A stretch of 64,000 nt of DNA from Paralithodes platypus. Lineage: Eukaryota > Arthropoda > Malacostraca > Decapoda > Lithodidae. Below, in pieces: positions 56,977 through 64,000 of the stretch. Position numbers and translations under genes: made by a program. Each line of letters begins with the position of its first letter. The stretch's first letter is position 1. The stretch is from assembly GCA_032716605.1 (NCBI GenBank), contig CM064501.1, forward strand, positions 22,559,008 to 22,623,007. The letters run 5' to 3'. The notes under the pieces are model-generated. The model searched no databases. It was not told the origin of the DNA and saw only the letters and a list, made by a program, of their open reading frames with translations.

Positions 56977-58493
56977 GTATCTGTAGAGTTGTATTTATTA
57001 GTGGCCCCTCCATCATTGACGAACATGCCTATTACATAAGGCATCCTCTTCAAACACTAATCCGCCGTAGTTTGAATCTACCGCGCAGAGCATTTAAAAA
57101 CTGAGGAGGCTTCATCATGAGCGCACGCGACCTCACTCATGGCTTCAGTCATTATGAATTGGGTTCTCACTACGAAAAAACTTCGTAAAAAATAAAAACA
57201 AAAAGAAAATAAGAATAACTATCTAATAAGCTTTCCATCATATCGTGGATGTATTTGTGTGGATTTCTGACCAGACGCTGATTCAGGCGTCATTCCTCCT
57301 TCTCTGCTCTGCGCTCAGCCTGCCCGGACGTGTCTCCCCACGCTCCGCTGATTCCGCATTTGCTGGTTCCCTAGTGAGTTTTTTCTCATTTGGTTTACTC
57401 CGGGATGTATCGAGTAAGGTTAGGATATGTGTAGCAGGAGTGTCCTGGGCTGGTTGCCCGCAGTGCAGTGTATTTTGGGTCGTGTGTTTGGGGCATCTAT
57501 TTCGGATGTTCCCTCGTGGTCCTGTTGTGGACATGTGAACTTTTTCACAGTTAGTTAGCTTGTGTTGCAGGCGGCTTTCATCACGCGTTAGTTATTGCTG
57601 CCTTTTATCTTTCTGATGAGGTATGCTTTGTTTACTGACGTTCCCTTTGTATTTTTCTTCACTTAGTGAAGTTTTTTCTGGGTCCCGTGTCAGTCTTCCC
57701 TTTGCCGGAAGTATTTGCTACAGTGGTGTGTTGGCGGTGGTTCCTGTTGTGATATTTCCAGTGTGTTTGGTGTATATTTCAACTTTTATTATGCCGTCTA
57801 CTTAGGCCTAGCCAGCCGCTCGTAGCTTTGCCACATGTACAAGTGTTATTGTTTATTATTTATAAATATGCCATACTGTGTCATGTGTATCCGGGTTTTA
57901 GTTGTGTATTGGCTAATTCCTCGGACTATGTTTGTTTCCTGGTTTAGTTGGGTATTGGCTAATTCCACGGATTATTGTGTGGACTTAGGTTAGTCGTGCG
58001 TGGCTTCCTTCGTGTCCGTTGTACGTTCAGATGGTGTCTGATCGGGGTGGGTTTCCTTCCGGCGGGTTTTTTCTCGGTTTTCACCATGAAAAAAACCCGG
58101 CCGAGAGCCGTGTTGGGCCACACATGGTTTTTAAACACAGGCTGGTGTCCCCGGCGATGAGGTGTCTGTGGCTCTCCAGGACTGCGTCTCTGTTGGTACT
58201 TGGTTTCAGGCTCCCTTTGATTCCCGGCGGAAATGGCTGTACCCATCTTTAAAAACGTTGTTCATGCGAACATACGTTATGTAGTTTTTCTACCAGGTTT
58301 TACAAAACCACATGAAAAACCTAGCTGTTGTTAAGGGCTTTCCTCCCCGGCGATCTTTTACAAAGAAGTGGGGACAGGAACTTATGGGGTTAACTTTTTG
58401 ACATCTCACCCGGCGGGTGTACCTTAGTAGGGTGGGATGAACAACTAAGTCATTTAGTTCATTAACCAATCCATTTTAAGTGATGCTATATGT

Positions 58494-58519
58494 ATCGCCG
58501 CCTTTATACTTACGGCGAT
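58494..58519 (+). promoter_or_regulatory. Hairpin 1: 7-bp stem, 12-nt loop
   Basis: ATCGCCG, 12 bases (cctttatactta), then CGGCGAT. Preceded by ttttaagtgatgctatatgt, similar to the lead-in of hairpin 2. Confidence 0.8.
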
Positions 58520-58641
58520 TGAAGGTTCAATTAGGGTTAACATCGTTTTTTCACACCCAGGGGGTGCTCCTAGGTGGAGGAAATAAGGAATTTACAAATT
58601 CAATTTCGATTTAACCACTTAATTTAGTGATACAATTAGGT

Positions 58642-58667
58642 ATCGCCGCCTTCAACCTTACGGCGAT
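58642..58667 (+). promoter_or_regulatory. Hairpin 2: same stem, 12-nt loop
   Basis: ATCGCCG, 12 bases (ccttcaacctta), then CGGCGAT. The loops share CCTT at the start and CTTA at the end, with the four middle bases and spacing free to vary. It lies 148 bp after hairpin 1. Confidence 0.8.
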
Positions 58668-59083
58668 CTTTTTGTGACAATTCGTTAGAAATCAGATCTC
58701 GTGTCAGCCTGCCCTGTGTTATTCTACTAAAATATTTCAAGGGCCGGCGTCTTTATGGGGGGTTGTTTTTGTTCCAAAAATTGAATCTTAAGACAGTCAC
58801 CTCCAGAAAGACTATAATCGCCATGCTGGACAATTATATTATGTCAGAGGGTATTCTTCACTTTCGTCAAAAGATTTGTTTAGATATTCTGAACCCCGCC
58901 GCGTAGCGAGCTGTGATCGTTGTGTCATTATATCTCGTTATCCGGTGGGTTATTAACACTTGTATGCGAACATGTTGGGTTAACCTTATGAGCATTAATT
59001 CCTGGGAAAAAAAAAAATGTCCAGAGCTGGGCTCCGGCGGACCAATACAGACCCGGCGGTAGTTTTCCCCACCAGTCTCTGTC

Positions 59084-61705
59084 ATGGCTACCTCAGCCCC
59101 AGTCTTTGCTTTATGCACTACCCCTGCTTGTGCCGGTATCCCTATTTTTGCGCATACCCTTTGCATAAGGTGTGTTAAATGTCTAGACCGTTCAAGGGGT
59201 CTCTGGGTAATGCGTAATTGTTCTTTTTGCTCCCAATTAGCTGTCAAGGTCCTTTGCGACAATGATAAGACCGCGGCAGTAGCTTTAAGAGAAGTACGGC
59301 AACAGATGGCAGCCTACACTACGATTGTTGCGCATAAATCACTTCAATGTGACAACGTCCCTCTTTGGGATAGATTGCTATTTGAACACCCTCCCCCTAA
59401 ACGTTCCTCTAGAGTCACGAGTATTAAGCCGGCGGAGACTGGTCAGGGTTCTGTATCTTCTGCTACTACACCAAAACGTCCAAGAGAGCCTACACCCCCG
59501 GCGTCCACCGCCTCGTCTCGGGCGAGATCTCGGTCTAGGTCACCTCTCAGACGCCAGTCTTCTAGTCTTGCCTCTTCACCAGCGAGTAAGAAGAGTAGGA
59601 CGGAAAGTTCCACCAATGGTCACGGCGATGAATCCTCCAAATCTAGAAGTAGTTCTCGGTCACACCGTAGCCATAAATCCTCCAAAAAGGATTCCCAGAA
59701 ACGAAAGTCCTCCCTACATTCACCAGCTTCTAGTGCCTCTCTTCGTACCTCTACCCCAGACAAAGTTTGTGTTAGGTCTCAAGGGTCCAGTGCGGTGCCT
59801 GTCCCTAAAGAGGATTTACCTATTAATATTTTAACCCTGGAATTGGAAAGTTCAGGGGGTTCAATAATTGAGAATGTTTCAGACTCCCAAGAGAGTGTAG
59901 GCCAGGGCCTCGGTGTTTGGCGGTTTGCTCAGCCAGGGTCTGACCACCCACGTCCGACTCAAACGAGTCACACAGTACCTGATGTCCACAGGGACGCGGC
60001 GATCCCATCCTCTATTCCTGACTTATCTTGGCAACAAGGTACCCCAGCTTCGGCGGGGTCTTCTCAGGAGGATCAGGAGGAGAAAGACGAGGTCTCAATA
60101 ATTTCGGAGATGGAAGGGCAAGAGTCAGGCTCAGGCTTAGACGCCGCGCACGATATTAATGATTCACCTGTAAGTTCATCTTCTAACCAATATGTTGCTG
60201 CACAAGAAATTAATGGGCTACTTACTGATGCTTTATCTAAAAATGTTGGCCAACAACAGGAAAACCCCACAATGGACTTGGGGGCTCCCACGACAAGTTC
60301 TACGGTACGGCCTCTGATGACTTCAATTGCTTTATCTAAGATCCCTAACCCACCCCCTCTGTCACCATCAGGGGTTACTAAGCCTGCTACGGCGGCATTG
60401 ACAACTTCAAATGTCAGGGTCATCACGGATGTCAATCCACCCCCTCTAGACAAGGCGCCTCTCAGAAAAGTGGCTATGCCCCTGCTTTATGGACCAGACG
60501 AGTCATGGGTCCTTTTGACCCCCACTAACCCAGAGCTCGCCCAACCTACTTTGTCAGGGGAACTCCCGGTACCGCGTGAGTGGGTCATCCAGGGCAATAA
60601 GTCAAAGAAATTAAGGGCCCTGGATAATTTGGGAAATGTACTGGACGTAAACGTCAAGGCTATACCTAGTTATTATCACCATGACTATTTTGTGTATGCT
60701 ACTAAGCCAGCTTTACCCCCTGCCTCAGCTTCGAAACTATTTTCAGACTGGTCTAAGCTGGATGGGTTTAATGATATTAAGACTCTGTCAGCTCTAACTC
60801 CTGAACTTGATTTACAGACCGTCACAGACGAAGCAGCTAATCCAGTTTTGGAGGTGGGGCAGTTGGGTCCAGGACCTTGGGTAGATTGGGAGGTAGAGGC
60901 TCAAAACTTTGCAACCACATTTACTTCTAAATCTTCCCACCAGATCCCTCAGGATACACATTCGTGGTTCTCCATGCCGGTAGGTTCTGCCGGCGGAGTC
61001 CCGTCAGCTTTGTTTTATTACCTAGCTGCCCCTAAGATTAATCTTTGTGAGCTAAAAGACCCTTTCACTACCCCTACCCCTACTCACCTAGACAGAGAAT
61101 TTAGGCTAAGGGGGAAAGCTTTTCGCCTGTTCTCTCAGTACATAGTGTCTCAACAGGTGGCTAAGTCTTTACTGCGGTCCACTCAGGCAATCGCAGACGC
61201 GGATGCCAGAAGATCGGTTGAATTATCCCGGCGACTGCTCCTCCAGTCGTCAATCCAATCCTTGGGTGACATATGCACCGCCTTACTTGAGGCGGTACGA
61301 GCGAGACAAGATCTCAGAATGTCTTTAGTTCGCAAGCTACCTGATCGCATTGCGAATCAGGTGATCATGTCACCAGTGCTTACTCCCTCTTTAATGTCCC
61401 CTGAAGTGTGGCGAACGGTGTTCAATATGGCACAGGCCGTTAAGCACAGTCCCACCCCTTCTAAGAAACCTGCATTTAACTTCCCCAAACCCAGGCCAAC
61501 CGCTAAAGCTCAGCCAGGGGGATCTAAACCCTTTCTTCTGCCTAAGTCCTCCCACTCCCCCCAAGGTCAGTACAGGCATAGACAGGGTAGGTTTTCAGGT
61601 CAGAGAGGACGCGGCCAGCATAAGCCAGGTCAGGGCCAGTCTTCGGCCAACACCAGCCAGCCGGCAAAGCGTCCAGCACCACCAACCCCACAATCAAAAA
61701 ACTAA
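59084..61705 (+). CDS. DIRS gag-like protein, 873 aa
   Basis: The ATG at 59084 follows a leader and begins the frame; TAA at 61703. The N-terminus (residues 1-70) has a run of Cys pairs (CTTPAC, CIRCVKC, NCSFC), possibly zinc-binding. Residues about 100-230 are Ser/Arg-rich (SRARSRSRSPLRR, SKSRSSSRSHRSHKSSK), like RNA-binding tails. The centre (residues about 450-770) holds the parts conserved with DIRS-L (PLLYGPDESW, SHQIPQDTHSWFSMP, RRLLLQSSIQSLGD). The end is basic (GRFSGQRGRGQHKPGQGQ). The probable role is packaging element RNA. No retroviral-type zinc knuckle is seen. Confidence 0.87.
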   Translation: MATSAPVFALCTTPACAGIPIFAHTLCIRCVKCLDRSRGLWVMRNCSFCSQLAVKVLCDNDKTAAVALREVRQQMAAYTTIVAHKSLQCDNVPLWDRLLFEHPPPKRSSRVTSIKPAETGQGSVSSATTPKRPREPTPPASTASSRARSRSRSPLRRQSSSLASSPASKKSRTESSTNGHGDESSKSRSSSRSHRSHKSSKKDSQKRKSSLHSPASSASLRTSTPDKVCVRSQGSSAVPVPKEDLPINILTLELESSGGSIIENVSDSQESVGQGLGVWRFAQPGSDHPRPTQTSHTVPDVHRDAAIPSSIPDLSWQQGTPASAGSSQEDQEEKDEVSIISEMEGQESGSGLDAAHDINDSPVSSSSNQYVAAQEINGLLTDALSKNVGQQQENPTMDLGAPTTSSTVRPLMTSIALSKIPNPPPLSPSGVTKPATAALTTSNVRVITDVNPPPLDKAPLRKVAMPLLYGPDESWVLLTPTNPELAQPTLSGELPVPREWVIQGNKSKKLRALDNLGNVLDVNVKAIPSYYHHDYFVYATKPALPPASASKLFSDWSKLDGFNDIKTLSALTPELDLQTVTDEAANPVLEVGQLGPGPWVDWEVEAQNFATTFTSKSSHQIPQDTHSWFSMPVGSAGGVPSALFYYLAAPKINLCELKDPFTTPTPTHLDREFRLRGKAFRLFSQYIVSQQVAKSLLRSTQAIADADARRSVELSRRLLLQSSIQSLGDICTALLEAVRARQDLRMSLVRKLPDRIANQVIMSPVLTPSLMSPEVWRTVFNMAQAVKHSPTPSKKPAFNFPKPRPTAKAQPGGSKPFLLPKSSHSPQGQYRHRQGRFSGQRGRGQHKPGQGQSSANTSQPAKRPAPPTPQSKN

Positions 61706-61776
61706 AGTCTCTCTCACTTCCGGGGCCAACCTTAAGGCCGGAGGACCCGAGGGTAGTACAGCCGGCGAACCCTTGT

Positions 61777-63627
61777 ATGCTAACTGGGTCGTTCCGAACG
61801 TGTCACCAAGCATGGCCATTAAACACTTGGGCACGGAGGGTGGCTCGCAAAGGCATCACTTGGCAGTGGCTCCGGCGACCTCGATTACGTCAGCCGACAA
61901 CGGCGAATTTTGTTTCTTTAGAGGTGGAGTCACTGGTCCAGGAAATGATTGCCAAGAATGTCATCATCCCGGTCCCCCCAAATTACCCTGTATTCACGTC
62001 CAAACTATTTTTGGTTCCAAAAAGGGACAGTGTTCAGATGAGGCCGGTCGTAGACCTGTCTTATCTGAACCTTCACATTCACAACGAATCTTTCAGAATG
62101 TTAACAGTTCACCAAATCAGGCTAACACTTCCGCCGGGAGGTTGGATGTGTTCACTAGACCTGACAGACGCCTATTGGCACGTCTCGGTCAACAAAAGAT
62201 TTCAAAGGTTTTTGGCCTTACGGATCAGGCACCAAAATTTTGTATTTCAAAGGATGCCGTTCGGCTTGAACCTAGCACCTCGATTATTCACGAAATTAGT
62301 CAGGCAAGCCCTGATGCCATTGTTAAAACAGGGGATCAGAGTGTTGTGGTACCTAGACGACTGGCTGGTGGTGGCAGAGACACAACAATTATGCGTCAAA
62401 CATGTCAATATTATTTTAAATCATGTCAAAACTCTAGGCTTCAAGGTAAATCTGGTAAAGTCAAACCTTGTTCCCTCACGAGTAATTCAGTGGATAGGGC
62501 TGGTCTGGGACACGGCCGCTCTCACTCTGAGTCAGAGTGTGGACAATCGCAACAGGTTTCGCAGGAAACTGTTCATGTTTCTTCACAGTCTGACTACGAC
62601 GCGGAGGGTCTGGGAGTCTCTGGTAGGCTCTCTCAACTGGATTCAACTAACTGTCAAGTTGGGCCGGTTGAAAGTAAAACGATTAATATTGGAAGGCAAC
62701 AAATATTTCCCGCTCTTACCGGCGGGAAAATTATGGCCCATCCCGAAATTAATCCACACCTTGCTAGCGGTCTGGGCAAAGAGGGAAACGTTGCACTCAA
62801 TAATGTCATGGACCTCTCCTCCACCAACGGTATGGGTAGACACGGATGCGTCAGGCACAATAGGGTGGGGATTTCAGTCAAATCAGGGGCACCAGGGTCA
62901 GGGGCTTTGGTCCCACTTAGAAATATCTCACATCAATGTCAAAGAATTACTAGTCCCCTTGTATTTCCTTCAGGCTCACGGTCCGGCGCTACGGGGCAAG
63001 TCGGTGGCCTTCAGAATGGACAATCTGAATGCAGTTCACTGTATTCAGAAACAAGGATCAACGAGGTCAAGGGGGTTGCTAAACATGTCGGAAGAGATTT
63101 TTACTCTCGCCAACAGACTAGACATTTACCTTCACGCATCTTATCTCCCAGGCGTAGCGAACGTCTGGGCAGACGCTCTGTCCCGGAGACAGAGCACGAC
63201 AGTAGAATGGGAGCTCAAGCAACCCATTTTCAACCTAATGATTGCAGAGCTCTCCCATCCACAAGTGGATCTATTTGCGTCCGAGGAGACTCACAAACTC
63301 CCTCTATACCTCACCCGCCGGGCGATAACGCCGGCAGGGGGGCCAGACGCCCTAGTGACAGACTGGAACAGATGGAGCTCCATCTATCTGTTTCCGCCGC
63401 CAGATGCGTCACTAATGTGCCACGTAGTGAACAAACTACGAGATTATCGAGGCTTAGTCTCGCTAATCGCGCCCCTGTGGCCAGCGCAATTGTGGTACCA
63501 GCAGTTGAAAACGTGGTGCTCGGACCCGGTATCGCTCCCGGTCGGGTATTTCCACTTAGACACGATTGGCAACCTAGCGACCTCGCTGACTTTTGCATTA
63601 TGGACATTCAGGAGGCCAAGTGGCTAG
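61777..63627 (+). CDS. DIRS reverse transcriptase-RNase H with methyltransferase-like region, 616 aa
   Basis: Copies element RNA to DNA and degrades the RNA strand. RT blocks: SKLFLVPKRD, MRPVVDLSYLN, DLTDAYWHV, FQRMPFGLNLAP and YLDDW (62350-62364, catalytic Asp pair). RNase H: VDTDASG (about residue 352), KELLVPL, FRMDN and NVWADALSR. After it comes HPQVDLFASEETHKLP with WSSIYLFPPPDAS and LWPAQLWYQQL, which occupies the place of the Dam-like methyltransferase domain described in DIRS elements; whether it is active cannot be told. ATG at 61777 is 71 bp after the gag stop; the first 30 residues are not conserved, so translation may start later. Confidence 0.92.
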   Translation: MLTGSFRTCHQAWPLNTWARRVARKGITWQWLRRPRLRQPTTANFVSLEVESLVQEMIAKNVIIPVPPNYPVFTSKLFLVPKRDSVQMRPVVDLSYLNLHIHNESFRMLTVHQIRLTLPPGGWMCSLDLTDAYWHVSVNKRFQRFLALRIRHQNFVFQRMPFGLNLAPRLFTKLVRQALMPLLKQGIRVLWYLDDWLVVAETQQLCVKHVNIILNHVKTLGFKVNLVKSNLVPSRVIQWIGLVWDTAALTLSQSVDNRNRFRRKLFMFLHSLTTTRRVWESLVGSLNWIQLTVKLGRLKVKRLILEGNKYFPLLPAGKLWPIPKLIHTLLAVWAKRETLHSIMSWTSPPPTVWVDTDASGTIGWGFQSNQGHQGQGLWSHLEISHINVKELLVPLYFLQAHGPALRGKSVAFRMDNLNAVHCIQKQGSTRSRGLLNMSEEIFTLANRLDIYLHASYLPGVANVWADALSRRQSTTVEWELKQPIFNLMIAELSHPQVDLFASEETHKLPLYLTRRAITPAGGPDALVTDWNRWSSIYLFPPPDASLMCHVVNKLRDYRGLVSLIAPLWPAQLWYQQLKTWCSDPVSLPVGYFHLDTIGNLATSLTFALWTFRRPSG

Positions 63628-64000
63628 CACCATACGGTAGAGATGTGACCAATAAATTAATCAATCAATATACTCAGTCTACGAAACGACAGTATCACTC
63701 ACATTGGCAAGCCTTTACTTCCTGGATCATCAGAACGGAACAGAATGTTCCGTCAGTGGCTTTAGTTTTCAATTATTTAAATTATCTGTTTGAGCAGAAA
63801 CATTTATCTGTGGTAACATTAAAAAATCACTTAACTGCGATTAGAGTGCCCTTTTTAGACCTTACAGGTCTCTCCATACCGGTGGCGGAAGAAACAGGTT
63901 TTATGAGAGCTTGTTTTAAACTTCGCCCACCTCCCCGTCAGCTCATGCCTACTTGGTCTCTCGACAAAGCTTTGTCTTTATTTCACTCTCGTCTGTACCA
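63600..64000 (+). CDS. DIRS tyrosine recombinase (partial, runs off window)
   Basis: An open frame from ATG 63600 overlapping the RT end. It begins MDIQEAKWLAPYG, then LINQYTQSTKRQYHSHWQAF, the STxxxY..W pattern of the SAM-like N-terminal domain of phage-integrase-type recombinases, and continues TLKNHLTAIRVPF. The frame also reads upstream (DLADFC), so ATG 63600 is only the first Met. The catalytic Arg, His and Tyr lie beyond 64000. In DIRS elements this enzyme inserts a circular DNA copy. Confidence 0.87.
   Translation, partial: MDIQEAKWLAPYGRDVTNKLINQYTQSTKRQYHSHWQAFTSWIIRTEQNVPSVALVFNYLNYLFEQKHLSVVTLKNHLTAIRVPFLDLTGLSIPVAEETGFMRACFKLRPPPRQLMPTWSLDKALSLFHSRLY

Larger units (their letters stand above)
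57240..59083 (+). promoter_or_regulatory. 5' terminal region and leader of DIRS-R
   Basis: No convincing gene in 1.8 kb. The start resembles the far end of DIRS-L (shared CCGGACGTGT and GTGAGTTTTTTCTCAT-like string), so it is the likely terminal repeat plus promoter. It contains several CCGGCG units and two matching hairpins. The leader is long for a message that starts translation at 59084, which suggests a splice or a downstream transcription start; neither is visible. Confidence 0.5.
57240..64000 (+). mobile_element. DIRS-type retrotransposon with open genes (DIRS-R), cut by window end
   Basis: Order: 5' region (57240-59083), gag (59084-61705), RT-RNase H-methyltransferase-like (61777-63627) and tyrosine recombinase (from 63600, open to the end of the window). 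The three genes lie in three different frames, the last two overlapping by about 28 bases. No stop or shift is visible in the coding part, unlike its relative at 4470-10470. The terminal repeats of the 3' side lie outside. Confidence 0.9.

Overview
This 64 kb window looks like repeat-dense eukaryotic, probably arthropod, DNA. A decapod crustacean is my best guess, from the mix of DIRS, BEL/Pao and CR1-type elements with very long (TA)n, (CT)n and (TTA)n runs; that is inference. I find no host gene, rRNA, true tRNA gene, CRISPR array or bacterial operon. Nearly everything recognisable is a mobile element or its remains, much of it nested.

Layout. 1-10470: a decayed DIRS retrotransposon (tyrosine-recombinase class) on the minus strand, interrupted by the 3' part of a BEL/Pao LTR element. 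Part of this composite is present twice in tandem with a 4739-bp period and, as far as I could compare by eye, one base difference. 10577-19014: a tRNA-derived SINE and a dense patch of non-autonomous TTAA-flanked elements (called A, B, C, D, F and G here), several inserted into one another, plus a 133-bp perfect inverted repeat with a TTAA element at its exact centre. 19040-24034: a CR1-like LINE pseudogene and a proline-rich reading frame. 24383-29779: three LTR-like elements of one family (two with clean 5-bp target duplications), each carrying several copies of an 18-bp motif. 30555-36208: SINEs and a nearly intact CR1-like LINE whose ORF1 is an SGNH/GDSL-type esterase. 36212-41980: a third CR1-like LINE with a minisatellite of about 30 units grown out of its endonuclease coding sequence, a (CAA)n-tailed insertion and a TTAA element. 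42150-53864: further copies of these repeats, microsatellites, a fragment of another LINE and unassigned DNA. 53865-56976: proline-rich minus-strand reading frames. 57240-64000: a second DIRS element on the plus strand with open gag, RT/RNase H and (cut by the window end) tyrosine recombinase frames.

How the parts relate. The autonomous classes seen are DIRS, CR1-like LINEs and BEL. The SINEs and TTAA elements carry no enzyme of their own. The TTAA elements have the target site and CC-starting ends expected of piggyBac-mobilised DNA, but no transposase is in the window. Nesting gives a relative history: for example LINE 3 is older than the C element inside it, and SINE copy 1 is older than the A element that splits its tail.

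The least ordinary observations are the minisatellite born from a LINE endonuclease motif, the palindrome with a TTAA element in its dead centre, the self-nesting TTAA elements that reuse one internal TTAA, the LTRs with motif arrays, and the paired hairpins in the leader of the intact DIRS element. I did not find a demonstrably new biological system.
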